NCBI RefSeq assembly: GCF_015277775.1
Contig: NZ_CP063849.1
Coordinates: 4,092,001 to 4,156,000 of the forward strand
Direction of reading: 5' to 3'
DNA from: Paludibaculum fermentans
GTDB lineage: Bacteria; Acidobacteriota; Terriglobia; Bryobacterales; Bryobacteraceae
Length of the DNA stretch: 64,000 nucleotides
Below are positions 33,654 to 42,291 of the stretch, in pieces. Made by a program: the position numbers and the translations under genes. Every line of letters starts with the position of its first letter. Within the stretch, counting starts at the first letter, position 1. Below the pieces are notes generated by a model that saw nothing but the letters and a program-made list of their open reading frames with translations, had not been told where the DNA came from and made no database searches.

Positions 33654-36238
33654 TCCCCACCAACTGGCTCATGCGGCTCTTCCGCCGTCGATCCATCGAG
33701 GCGGAAATGCACGAGGAGCTCGAGTTTCACCGCGATGCCCGCATTGCCCACCTCGTCGCCCAGGGCGCAACCCGGGCGGAAGCCGAACGCCGCGCCCGCC
33801 TCGAGTTCGGGGCCGCCGGTCACTACCAGGAAGAATGCCGGGCCGCCCTCGGCTACCGGCTGCTGGACGAATTGCGGTCGGATGTGCGGTATACCGTCCG
33901 CGGCTTGCGCAAAAGTCCCGGCTTCTTTGCCGCGTCCATCACCATCCTGGCGCTCGCCATCGGCGCGAACAGCGTCCTGTTCACCCTGTTCAATAGTTTT
34001 GTCGTGAAACCGCTCGCAGTGCCCGGCGCGGAGCGTCATTTCGACCTGAACGGCCGCAACTCGGAAGCACGCCGGATCTCAAGTTGGACCGTGCCGGAGA
34101 TGCGCCTGCTCGCCAGCGGCGCCTCCGCCCAGGTCGAATCGCTGTACTCATACAGTACCTTTCAGGTCCTGATGGTGAAGCCGGTCCAGCGCCAGGTGCT
34201 GGTTTCCACGGTTTCAGCGGACTACTTTCAAGTCCTGGGCGCCAACGCCCGGCTGGGCCGGACCTTTGGAATCAAGGAAGATCGGCTGCCGCTGGTGGTG
34301 CTCAGCGACTCGGGCTGGCGCAAGCTCTTCGGCGGCGATCCCAACGTCATTGGTCAGTCCGTGCGCGTCCTCTCCACGGCATTTACGATTGCGGGTGTGA
34401 TGGCGCCGGAGTTCACCGGCACCGAACCGGCCGTGCCGGAATTCTGGACGCCCACTGGAAGTTTCCCGCTGCTACGTCTCCGCGAACCCGGCTCCCCCGT
34501 GTCGCGCTTCGATGTCTCCGGCTTCCTGCGGCCGGGTGTCTCCCTGTCGCAGGCCCAATCCGCACTTTTGAGTGTTGCTTCTCATCTGGACCGCCCGGAA
34601 GAGGAGCGCGTCACCGCGCTCGAGCTCCAGCCGCGCCCGTCGCTTTTCCCGCGAAATGAGGACGTTTCCACCGCATCCGGGCTCGTTTTCGCGGCGTTTC
34701 TGATCGTGCTGCTCATCGCCTGCGCGAACCTCGCCAACCTGCATCTGGCCCGAGCCGCTTCACGGACCCACGAGATCGCCATGCGCCTATCGCTGGGCGC
34801 CTCCCGCTGGCGCATCATCCGGCAGTTGCTCACCGAGAGCGCCTGCATCGGCATTCTGGGGGCGCTGGCCGCCATCGCCCTGGCCGCCTTTGGAATACGA
34901 CAAGTTCAGGACTATCTCTTCTCCAGCATGATGGGCATTGGGATCGCCCTGCTGCCAGTGACGCTGGATTGGCGTGTGTTTTCGTACACAGCCGCCCTGG
35001 GGCTCATCGCGGGTATCGCTTTTGGACTGCTGCCTGCGATCGAAGCCACGGCGCCCAGCCTGACGGCCTCAACGAAGCGCGAAGGCCGGATGCGCCCCCG
35101 GCGTCTGCGCGGACTTCTGATCGGCGGGCAGATCGCGGCCTCGCTGGTACTGCTGATCCTGGCAGGGGTGCTGGTCAGAAACATCCGTCAATTGGACTCC
35201 GTCGCTACTGGTTACAACCTCGACAACGTTCTCGACCTCAAGGTCGACCAACTGTCGCCTGGGCTGATCGACCGGCTCAGCCGTCTCGATTCCATCGCCA
35301 GCCTCTCGGCCGTCAGCCGGGTTCCGCTGTATGGCCGCCTGGACCTGCATGGAGCCATGGTCGACGGCAAATCGACATCTGTCGCCTTCAACCAGGTGGA
35401 CCAACGCTACTTCGAAACGCTGGCGGTGCCGGTGATGGAGGGGCGCGGGTTCACGCGGAACGAAGCCGAAACCCGCGCCAGGGTGACGGTCATCAGTTCT
35501 GCCACGGCCCGGAAGCTGTGGCCCGGCGTGACGTCCGCCGTCGGCAAGAGCGTGGAACTGACGGCAGACCCGGGCGACGAGGGGGGGACGGCCGGACGCT
35601 ACGAGGTGATCGGCGTCGTGCCCAATCTGGTCAGCGGCTGGCTGTTCGAAGGGGCCGATCCCACGGCGGTCTACCTGCCGGCGAGCGCCGGAGCGCGCGG
35701 TGTCTCCTCGATCATGGTCCGCGTGAACGGCAACCCGGTGGCCGCCGCGGCGGCTTTGCGTACGGCCTGCGCCGAGAGTACGCAGACGCCCGTGGGCTGT
35801 GAGCCGGCCAGCCTGCGCCAGGTGGCGTCGCTGCAGCGGTTTCCGTTCCAAGCGGCGGCCGCCGTGGCCGGCGTGCTGGGGCTGCTGGCCCTGCTGCTGA
35901 CGGGCGTCGGGTTATACGGAGTGGTGAATTATGCGGTGATGCAGCGCCGCAAGGAGTTCGGCATCCATGTAGCGCTGGGCGCCTCGCCGCGGCAGGTGAT
36001 GACCCGCACCGTCGCCGAGGCGGGCCGCTATGTCAGCGGCGGACTGCTGGCAGGGCTGCCCATCTGTCTCGTCCTCTCGAAGCTGGCTGCCTCGTCGGTG
36101 TTCGCGGTCAAGACTTTCGATCCGTGGGCGTATACGTCCGTGCCCGTGCTACTGATGCTGATCTCGCTGCTGGCCTGCCTGGGACCGGCCCGGCGCGCTG
36201 CGCGCCTGGATCCGATGCGTTCGCTGCGCGAGGACTAG
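33650..36238 (+). CDS. ADOP-family ABC-type permease
   Basis: An 862-residue membrane protein. A short cytosolic N-terminal domain (residues 1-75, RRRSIEAEMHEELEFHRDA) precedes two FtsX/MacB-type permease units, each with a periplasmic MacB core. The first membrane helix is near residue 100 (FFAASITILALAIGANSVLF). The motif ARAASRTHEIAMRLSLGASR marks the first FtsX domain and RRKEFGIHVALGASPRQV the second. No ATPase gene is adjacent ('orphan'). Presumed role is MacB-like export or envelope signalling; substrate unknown. Confidence 0.93.
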   Translation: MIPTNWLMRLFRRRSIEAEMHEELEFHRDARIAHLVAQGATRAEAERRARLEFGAAGHYQEECRAALGYRLLDELRSDVRYTVRGLRKSPGFFAASITILALAIGANSVLFTLFNSFVVKPLAVPGAERHFDLNGRNSEARRISSWTVPEMRLLASGASAQVESLYSYSTFQVLMVKPVQRQVLVSTVSADYFQVLGANARLGRTFGIKEDRLPLVVLSDSGWRKLFGGDPNVIGQSVRVLSTAFTIAGVMAPEFTGTEPAVPEFWTPTGSFPLLRLREPGSPVSRFDVSGFLRPGVSLSQAQSALLSVASHLDRPEEERVTALELQPRPSLFPRNEDVSTASGLVFAAFLIVLLIACANLANLHLARAASRTHEIAMRLSLGASRWRIIRQLLTESACIGILGALAAIALAAFGIRQVQDYLFSSMMGIGIALLPVTLDWRVFSYTAALGLIAGIAFGLLPAIEATAPSLTASTKREGRMRPRRLRGLLIGGQIAASLVLLILAGVLVRNIRQLDSVATGYNLDNVLDLKVDQLSPGLIDRLSRLDSIASLSAVSRVPLYGRLDLHGAMVDGKSTSVAFNQVDQRYFETLAVPVMEGRGFTRNEAETRARVTVISSATARKLWPGVTSAVGKSVELTADPGDEGGTAGRYEVIGVVPNLVSGWLFEGADPTAVYLPASAGARGVSSIMVRVNGNPVAAAAALRTACAESTQTPVGCEPASLRQVASLQRFPFQAAAAVAGVLGLLALLLTGVGLYGVVNYAVMQRRKEFGIHVALGASPRQVMTRTVAEAGRYVSGGLLAGLPICLVLSKLAASSVFAVKTFDPWAYTSVPVLLMLISLLACLGPARRAARLDPMRSLRED

Positions 36239-36241
36239 AAC

Positions 36242-37012
36242 TCAGATCCGGAAGTTCATGCGGGTGGTGGTGCCGCCATCGGAGACGATCACCTGTCCGG
36301 TGACGAAGCTCGACTCATCGGAGGCGAGAAAGGCGGCCAGGGCGCTGATGTCCGAGGGGAAGCCGACGCGGCCGATGGGCAGTGACTGGCCGACCACCTG
36401 GCGATCGTAGCCGGGGATGACGTGGATGCTGCGCTCGACTTCGATGAAGCCCGGAGCGATGGCGTTGACGGTGATGCCGTGCGGCGCGAGGTCCATCGCC
36501 AGAGCACGGGTCATTGCCTCCAATCCGCCTTTGGAGGAGACGTAGGCGCTGCGCCCGGCAAGCGTGACGCGGGCATGGATGGAACTGATGCTGATGATGC
36601 GGCCTGCTCCGCCCTGCTCCACCATCTGGCGGGCCGCGGCCTGGGCGCAGAAGAACGCGCCCTTCAGGTTCACGTTCATGACCTGGTCGAAGCGCTCTTC
36701 CGTGATGTCGAACAGGCCCATCAGCCCAGGGTCGAGTCCGGCGTTGTTGATGAGGACGTCGAGCCGGCCAAAGTGGGCGGCGGTGCGCTGGACGAGGCCG
36801 AGGCACTCGGGGACGCGGGCGAGGTCGGCTTGGAAGGCTTCCGCCTGACCGCCGGCGGCGCGGATGGCCTCACAGGTAGCCTGGGCGGCGGCGTCCTCGT
36901 TCAGATAGTGGACGCCAATGCGGGCGGCCTGGGCGCCGAGGTCGCGGGCCAATCCTTCGCCAATACCGCGGCCCGCGCCGGTGATGAGAATGACTTTGTC
37001 TCGCAGGCTCAT
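36242..37012 (-). CDS. SDR family oxidoreductase (FabG/glucose 1-dehydrogenase-like)
   Basis: A 256-residue classical SDR starting at ATG 37012 (MSLRDKVILITGAGRGIG). The cofactor loop is GAGRGIG, NNAG follows, and the catalytic Ser/Tyr/Lys are in SISSIHARVTLAGRSAYVSSKGG; the C-terminus ends ... TTTRMNFRI. A residue pattern for NADP(H) specificity cannot be settled by eye. It is convergent with the ADOP gene, with only three bases between stops. Probable role: sugar or keto-acyl reduction. Confidence 0.92.
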   Translation of the reverse strand: MSLRDKVILITGAGRGIGEGLARDLGAQAARIGVHYLNEDAAAQATCEAIRAAGGQAEAFQADLARVPECLGLVQRTAAHFGRLDVLINNAGLDPGLMGLFDITEERFDQVMNVNLKGAFFCAQAAARQMVEQGGAGRIISISSIHARVTLAGRSAYVSSKGGLEAMTRALAMDLAPHGITVNAIAPGFIEVERSIHVIPGYDRQVVGQSLPIGRVGFPSDISALAAFLASDESSFVTGQVIVSDGGTTTRMNFRI

Positions 37013-37077
37013 GGGATCAGATCCAGGGTAACCGAACCGGAGCGCGCGGCGATTGTCAGGCCTGGCTGACAGTACTG

Positions 37078-37479
37078 TCAGACTTCGCCGCGGCGGCGCG
37101 GAGCGAAGACCCACCATTCACTGACAGCGAAGTTGGCCAGGGCGGCCAGGCCGATGCAGAGCAGGTTGGCGGGCATCAGAGGAATCCGCAGCGCGCCGGC
37201 GAACAGCCGCATGAGGCCGACGTTGGCGACCAGCGAGACGAGGCCGTTGCCGAGGTGAAAACGGAGCAACCGCCCCGCGATGGGCTGCGGCTCGCCCCGC
37301 CAGGTCCAAACGACGTGCCAGACGAAGTTATGGAGCACGGCGATTTCCACCGCAGCGGCCGTGGCGAGGAGGTAATTCCAGTGCAGCAGTCCGGCAAACA
37401 ACTGAAGGGCGGCCAGTTGGACCGCGATGCCCAGCAACCCCACGGCGTTGAACTTGAGCCAGCGCGCGCCGACGCTCAC
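37078..37479 (-). CDS. GtrA-like membrane protein
   Basis: A 133-residue protein with four predicted membrane helices. It starts with GTG 37479, overlapping the stop of the upstream gene (GTGA). The sequence LKFNAVGLLGIAVQLAALQL and the C-terminal FAVSEWWVF pattern fit the GtrA family, which is thought to flip polyisoprenyl-linked sugars across the membrane. Its coupling to a CDP-alcohol phosphatidyltransferase suggests a role in lipid or cell-surface sugar synthesis. Confidence 0.85.
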   Translation of the reverse strand: MSVGARWLKFNAVGLLGIAVQLAALQLFAGLLHWNYLLATAAAVEIAVLHNFVWHVVWTWRGEPQPIAGRLLRFHLGNGLVSLVANVGLMRLFAGALRIPLMPANLLCIGLAALANFAVSEWWVFAPRRRGEV

Positions 37480-38177
37480 CAGGTTGTCTCTTCCCGGTAG
37501 AGTTGGGCCGTGTGCTTCGCAATGGAGTGAACCACGATCACCAGCATACCCCCGATTCCGCAGGCGCCACCGACATCGAAGAGCAGAAACTGATGTCCAA
37601 AGAGGGTCACAACCGGCTTCCACAATAGCGCCGCATTGCCGATGACCAGCAGCAGGCGCAGTTCCGTGGGACTGAAGGCGCCAAAGCTGATCTGAAACTT
37701 GCCGACGGTATAAGTGGCCAGGAAAACTTCGATGCTGAGCAACAGATAGGCCACCAATAATGCAGCGGCAATTCCAGGACTCATATATCCGGAAATAGCG
37801 AGTCCGCCAAATAAGAAGATGGACCCGGCGGAATCGAGGATGTGGTCGAGGTAGAAGCCGTAGCGAGGCCGCTGCTGGTTGCGGACCCGGGCGAGGGTGC
37901 CGTCGAGGCTGTCGCCAAACCAGTTCAGGGCAAGGCATAGCGTGACCGCGGCCAAGCCAGCCGCCGGATTGCTGGCGGCCCAGTAATAGCAGGCTCCGGC
38001 GGCCACCATGGCCAGGAAGCCGAGGGCGGTGAGGTGATCGGAATTGACGGATCGTGGCAGATGTTGAGCGAAGTGGATGAGCGCGCGCTTTTCGAGAGAC
38101 GACAGGAGGCTGGTCTGTTGCCGTGCAGCGGGCTGGAACTCTTTTTGGGTATCTGGTGTCACGCTGGAAATTGTCAT
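37476..38177 (-). CDS. CDP-alcohol phosphatidyltransferase
   Basis: A 233-residue integral membrane enzyme. The start ATG 38177 is preferred because AAAGGAG lies 10 bases upstream. The signature D-x2-DG-x2-AR-x8-G-x3-D-x3-D is intact (GDSLDGTLARVRNQQ then RYGFYLDHILD, residues ~90-120). Enzymes of this family join CDP-diacylglycerol or CDP-inositol-type donors with an alcohol; the acceptor here is not evident. Divergent from the TonB-like gene at 38305. Confidence 0.9.
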   Translation of the reverse strand: MTISSVTPDTQKEFQPAARQQTSLLSSLEKRALIHFAQHLPRSVNSDHLTALGFLAMVAAGACYYWAASNPAAGLAAVTLCLALNWFGDSLDGTLARVRNQQRPRYGFYLDHILDSAGSIFLFGGLAISGYMSPGIAAALLVAYLLLSIEVFLATYTVGKFQISFGAFSPTELRLLLVIGNAALLWKPVVTLFGHQFLLFDVGGACGIGGMLVIVVHSIAKHTAQLYREETTW

Positions 38178-38304
38178 ATTGTAAGCGCTCCTTTGCATTT
38201 ATGCGGAAAGATTTCGGGAACAAAGCACTGGGTCTGTTGTCCAATGGTGCAGAAGATTGGAATCGCAGGCGCCGGCGACGAACGAGAAAAAGAAAGGCAC
38301 GTAT

Positions 38305-39066
38305 ATGTTCGAGCAAAGCTTCGTCGAGGGAACCGTCAAAACGAATCGGGGATGGCCTGTTGTCGTCTCCTCATGCCTGCAAGTCACCCTGATCAGCGTG
38401 GGTGTGCTTGTCCCGCTGATGAATCCGGAAATGCTGCCACGCAATGGAATACTGAGCACGTACCTGGCCACTCCGCCGCTGCCGCCGGCGCCGCCTCCGC
38501 CGGCTCAGCCAAGAGAGCAGATGGCGACTCGTAAAGCCGCGCCGCCGCAGTACCGAGACGGGCGGGTATTCGCATACAACCGGATACCCGCGAAGCCGGC
38601 CATGATCGAGGACCCCCCGGAGGTGAGCGACCGGGTGGGCGTTGTTGGTGGAATCGAAAACGGGGTTCCGAACGGGCTGAGCAACTCGCTCATCAACCAA
38701 CTCGCAAATACTCCGCCCAAACCGGCGGATCCTCCTCCGGCGGCTAAGCCGGTCGTGCAGCAGCAGAAACCGATTGAGCGCACGAGGCTCGGCGGCAATG
38801 TGCTGGAGGCAAAGATCATCTCCCGCAAGATGCCTGTTTACCCGAAGATCGCACTCCAAGCGAGGCTGCAGGGCGTGGTCACCTTCACCGCCATCATCGC
38901 CAGAGATGGCACCATCCAGCAGTTGCAACTGGTCTCGGGCCATCCATTGTTCATTGAGGCCGCGACCGAAGCCGTCAGGCAGTGGCGCTACCGGCCGACC
39001 CTGTTGAACGGCGAACCGGTGGAAGTGGTGGCGCCCATCGAAGTGAAGTTCATCCTGAACAATTGA
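38305..39066 (+). CDS. TonB family energy-transducer protein
   Basis: A 253-residue protein starting at ATG 38305, which is preceded by AAAGG. One membrane anchor lies at ~18-40 (VVVSSCLQVTLISVGVLVPL), then a Pro-rich stretch (LPPAPPPPAQPREQ and PPKPADPPPAAK), then a TonB C-terminal domain (residues ~170-253, ISRKMPVYPKIALQARLQG ... VRQWRYRPTLLNGEPV). It could energise the receptors in this window, but no ExbB/ExbD genes are here. A strong hairpin ends the transcript. Confidence 0.9.
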   Translation: MFEQSFVEGTVKTNRGWPVVVSSCLQVTLISVGVLVPLMNPEMLPRNGILSTYLATPPLPPAPPPPAQPREQMATRKAAPPQYRDGRVFAYNRIPAKPAMIEDPPEVSDRVGVVGGIENGVPNGLSNSLINQLANTPPKPADPPPAAKPVVQQQKPIERTRLGGNVLEAKIISRKMPVYPKIALQARLQGVVTFTAIIARDGTIQQLQLVSGHPLFIEAATEAVRQWRYRPTLLNGEPVEVVAPIEVKFILNN

Positions 39067-39138
39067 CGAGTCTCCTTGCCGGGTCTTTGCCCGATTCTCC
39101 ATCGAGGGCGAGCCTCCCCCTGCGGCTCCGCTCGTTAC

Positions 39139-39168
39139 GGCAGGCCTCCGTACCCCCGGAGGCCTGCC
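39139..39168 (+). terminator. Intrinsic terminator of the TonB-like gene
   Basis: A perfect 12-bp stem: GGCAGGCCTCCG (39139-39150) pairs with CGGAGGCCTGCC (39157-39168) around a 6-base loop; ATTTGTG follows. Confidence 0.8.
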
Positions 39169-39192
39169 ATTTGTGTTATGCAGGTTACCGGC

Positions 39193-40188
39193 ATGAATCG
39201 CCTCATCCTGCTCACTTCTCTACTCGCCGCCTCCGTGCTTGGCGGCCAATGGCTGGACTACACGGGAGGTAAGGGCCCCGGCAAGGGCAAGCACATTGTG
39301 CTGGTCGGCGGGGACGAAGAGTACCGGTCGGAGGAGGCGCTGCCGCAACTGGCGAAGATCCTCTCGACGCGGCACGGCTTCCATTGCACCGTGCTGTTCG
39401 CCATCGACCGCAAGGACGGCACGATCAACCCGGATCAGAACGACAACATCCCCGGGCTGGAGGCCCTGGACAAGGCCGACCTCATGATTCTGTTCACACG
39501 CTTCCGCGATCTGCCCGACGATCAGATGAAGCACGTGGTGGATTATGTGAACTCGGGCCGGCCGATTGTCGGACTGCGGACGGCCACCCATGCGTTCCTG
39601 CTCAAGACGAGTGCAACGTACAAGCGTTACAGTTATAACAGCAAGGAGTGGGATGGCGGCTTCGGCCGGCAGATTCTGGGAGAGACGTGGATCAACCACC
39701 ACGGCAGGCATGCGATCGAGAGTACGCGCGGGATTTTCGCTCCAGGTCAAGAGCGGCATCCCATTCTCCGCGGCATTCGCAGCGGAGAGATCTGGGCGCC
39801 CAGCGACGTGTACACGACAAAGCAGCCCCTGTTTGGCGACAGCTTGCCGTTGGTTTTCGGCCAGGTATTGGCCGGCATGAAGCCGGACGATCCGGCGCTG
39901 CCCGGACCGAAGAACGATCCCATGATGCCGGTGGCGTGGACCAAAACCTACGTCTCGGAGAGTGGCAAGCGCGGCCGGGTTTTTACGACTACAATGGGCG
40001 CTGCCAACGATTTGCAGAACGAAGCGCTACGGCGCCTTGTAGTGAATGGTTGTTACTGGGCCATGGGCCTGGAAAAGAAGCTCCCCGCTAAGAGCAACGT
40101 TGATCTGATTGGAGACTACCGGCCTTCCCCGTTCAAGTTCGGTGGTTTCGTGAAGGGCATAAAGCCGTCGGACCTGGAGTCGAAATGA
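39193..40188 (+). CDS. ThuA-like domain protein
   Basis: A 331-residue exported protein starting at ATG 39193 (MNRLILLTSLLAASVLGGQW). Residues ~33-300 match the ThuA/trehalose-utilisation type glutamine-amidotransferase-like fold: KHIVLVGGDEEYRSEEALPQL, DLMILFTRFRDLPDDQMKHVVDYV, GLRTATHAF and a final FTTTMGAANDLQNEALRRLVVN block. The fold has a reduced active site and usually acts in sugar metabolism. The stop overlaps the next ATG (ATGA). With the two following genes it forms a carbohydrate-oriented cluster. Confidence 0.9.
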   Translation: MNRLILLTSLLAASVLGGQWLDYTGGKGPGKGKHIVLVGGDEEYRSEEALPQLAKILSTRHGFHCTVLFAIDRKDGTINPDQNDNIPGLEALDKADLMILFTRFRDLPDDQMKHVVDYVNSGRPIVGLRTATHAFLLKTSATYKRYSYNSKEWDGGFGRQILGETWINHHGRHAIESTRGIFAPGQERHPILRGIRSGEIWAPSDVYTTKQPLFGDSLPLVFGQVLAGMKPDDPALPGPKNDPMMPVAWTKTYVSESGKRGRVFTTTMGAANDLQNEALRRLVVNGCYWAMGLEKKLPAKSNVDLIGDYRPSPFKFGGFVKGIKPSDLESK

Positions 40189-41177
40189 AGATTGAGAAAG
40201 CGGTCGTTATCGGGACCGGAATGATGGGGCCGGGGATTGCGGCGACGCTGGCGCTGGGGGGCGTCTCGTCGACCATCGCGAGCCGGACCGAGGCTGGGGC
40301 CCAGAAGGGGCTCGAGCAAGCCTGGAGACAATTGTCTCTGCTCGCGGAACATCAACTGATTCATGCCACGGATGTAACACGCGCCCGCCTGCTGCTGCAG
40401 GCGACCAGCAGCCTGGAAACGGCTGTGGCGGAGGCCGATCTGGTGATCGAGTCGGCTCCGGAGAACATGGAGTTCAAGCAGGAGCTGTTCGCGAAGCTGG
40501 ACAAGCTGACGAGGCCGGATGCGATTCTGGCGTCGAACACGTCAGGGCTGAGCATTACAGCCATCGCATCACGCTGCCAGCATCCGGAGCGGGTGGTGAC
40601 GACACACTTCTGGAATCCGCCGCATTTGATGCCGCTGGTGGAAGTAGTGCGCGGAGAGAAGAGCTCGGACGAGGTGGTGGAAACCGTCCGCGCGCTGCTG
40701 GCGCATTGCGGCAAGGTGCCGGTGGTTGTGAAGAAGGACCGGCCGGGCCAGCTCGGGAACCGCATGCAGATGGCGCTGGTGCGGGAAGCGGTGAACATCG
40801 TCCAGGAAGGCATCGCGGACGCGCGCGACGTGGATGTGGCGGCGAAGCTGGGCTTCGGGCTGCGGCTGCCGGTGTATGGAGTGCTGGAGCATCAGGATCT
40901 GGTGGGCCTGGAACTGGGCCGGCAGATCTGCGGCTATGTGGCGGCCGATTTGAATAACGACCCCAAGGCTCCGGCGCTGTTCGACAGGAAGATCGCGGCG
41001 GGCGAGACGGGCGCAACGGCGGGACGCGGCTTTCACGAATGGCCGGCGGGCACGGCAACCGAGGTCAAAGCCCGGCGGGACCGGTTCCTCATCGATTGCC
41101 TGCGGCGCGGCGTCGTGGCCAGCGCCAGCCCGGCGCGGGCCAAGGAAGAGCACAAGGAAGCGGTGCCGCTCTGGTAG
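40185..41177 (+). CDS. 3-hydroxyacyl-CoA dehydrogenase-like NAD-binding protein
   Basis: A 330-residue two-domain dehydrogenase. The Rossmann loop is VVIGTGMMGPGIAATLALGG (residues ~7-26). The VIESAPENMEFKQELFAKLDKL and ILASNTSGLSITAIA blocks belong to the 3-HAD N-domain; THFWNPPHLMPLVEVV carries the catalytic His, and the C-domain follows. Besides fatty-acyl substrates, relatives act on L-gulonate or carnitine; the neighbours (ThuA, DUF6807) make a sugar-acid substrate plausible. Coupled with the ThuA gene by ATGA. Confidence 0.87.
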   Translation: MKIEKAVVIGTGMMGPGIAATLALGGVSSTIASRTEAGAQKGLEQAWRQLSLLAEHQLIHATDVTRARLLLQATSSLETAVAEADLVIESAPENMEFKQELFAKLDKLTRPDAILASNTSGLSITAIASRCQHPERVVTTHFWNPPHLMPLVEVVRGEKSSDEVVETVRALLAHCGKVPVVVKKDRPGQLGNRMQMALVREAVNIVQEGIADARDVDVAAKLGFGLRLPVYGVLEHQDLVGLELGRQICGYVAADLNNDPKAPALFDRKIAAGETGATAGRGFHEWPAGTATEVKARRDRFLIDCLRRGVVASASPARAKEEHKEAVPLW

Positions 41178-41242
41178 CGCCGTCCCTGTAGTCCCGCTCT
41201 GAAATGCCAGTGGCGGTGAGTCGCGATAGAATCGAAGGGCTT

Positions 41243-42193
41243 ATGAAGCCAGTACTTCGATTCCTGCTCCCGATACTCGCCCTTCTGCCCGTAGTGACCG
41301 CCCAGGTGAAGATCACCTCCGGCCCGGAGAAGGTCAGCGTCGAAATTGACGGCAAGCCGTTCACTGATTTCTTCGTCGCCGGCGCCGAGGTGACCAAGCC
41401 CTATCTGCATCCGTTGCGCGCCGCCTCCGGCACGTATGTGACGCGCATGTGGCCGATGGCCGAGGTGGCGGGTGAACCCACAGACCACAAGCACCAGCGC
41501 GGCCTTTGGTTCGCGCATGCGAAGGTCAACGAGCTGGACTTCTGGAACAACGAGGCGTCGTACACCACGAAGAATCGCGGCCGCATCGCGCTGAAGAAAC
41601 TGGGCGCGGTGAAGAGCGGCAAGGACCAGGGCTCCATCCAGGCGACGTTTGAATGGATGGATATGGCCGGAGCGATCGTACTCACTGAATCGCGGCTGAT
41701 GACGTTCCGCAAGGAAGGCGACCTGCGGATGGTGGACTTCGACATCACGCTGACGGCGGTGGTGCCCAGCACGTTCCACGACGAAAAAGACGGTGTCTTC
41801 GGCCTGCGCATCCGGCCTGATCTGCAGGAGCAGAAGCACAGCGGCAAGATCGTGAACGCCGAAGGGTTGGAGACGGAGAAGGCTGTGTGGGGCAAGCCCT
41901 CGAACTGGGTGGACTACTCGGGTGACGTGAGCGGCGAAAAGCTCGGCATCGCGATCTTCGATCATCCGGGCAATCCGCGGCATCCGGTGCGCTGGCACGT
42001 GCGCGGGTACGGGCTGTTCGCGGCCAATCCGTTCGGGCTGGCTGTGTTCACGGGCGACAAGACGAAGAGCGGCAGCATGACGCTGATGCCGAAGGATTCA
42101 CTGCGGTTTCGCTACCGTGTGGTGATCCACCCGGGCGATGCGGCGGCCGCGCATCTGCCCGAGCTGTATACGAAGTACGAAGCAACGAAGTAA
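41243..42193 (+). CDS. DUF6807 (PmoA-like) secreted protein, paralogue of 674-1600
   Basis: A 316-residue exported protein starting at ATG 41243 (MKPVLRFLLPILALLPVVTAQ). It shares with the first copy EIDGKPFT, KPYLHPLRAASGTYVTR, DHKHQRGLWF, FDHPGNPRHP and YGLFAANPFG. In the first block the second His of the HH pair is Gln here. It probably belongs to the ThuA/3-HAD cluster (gap 65 bases), which suggests a role in degrading a carbohydrate-derived compound. Confidence 0.9.
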   Translation: MKPVLRFLLPILALLPVVTAQVKITSGPEKVSVEIDGKPFTDFFVAGAEVTKPYLHPLRAASGTYVTRMWPMAEVAGEPTDHKHQRGLWFAHAKVNELDFWNNEASYTTKNRGRIALKKLGAVKSGKDQGSIQATFEWMDMAGAIVLTESRLMTFRKEGDLRMVDFDITLTAVVPSTFHDEKDGVFGLRIRPDLQEQKHSGKIVNAEGLETEKAVWGKPSNWVDYSGDVSGEKLGIAIFDHPGNPRHPVRWHVRGYGLFAANPFGLAVFTGDKTKSGSMTLMPKDSLRFRYRVVIHPGDAAAAHLPELYTKYEATK

Positions 42194-42291
42194 GCGCCGG
42201 AATGCCTCCGCGCCTGGATGTGGATTCGGGCGCGGGGGCGACGGATTGGGTCCCGGCGGCTTCCCCTCCCCAAATCCCTCTCCTTCTCCCC

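Noticed and set aside
37078-38316. 412-codon minus-strand frame as one gene
   Set aside because: Only its last 133 codons (GtrA-like) look like protein. The rest overlaps the CDP-alcohol phosphatidyltransferase in another frame, and the overlap GTGA gives a natural start.
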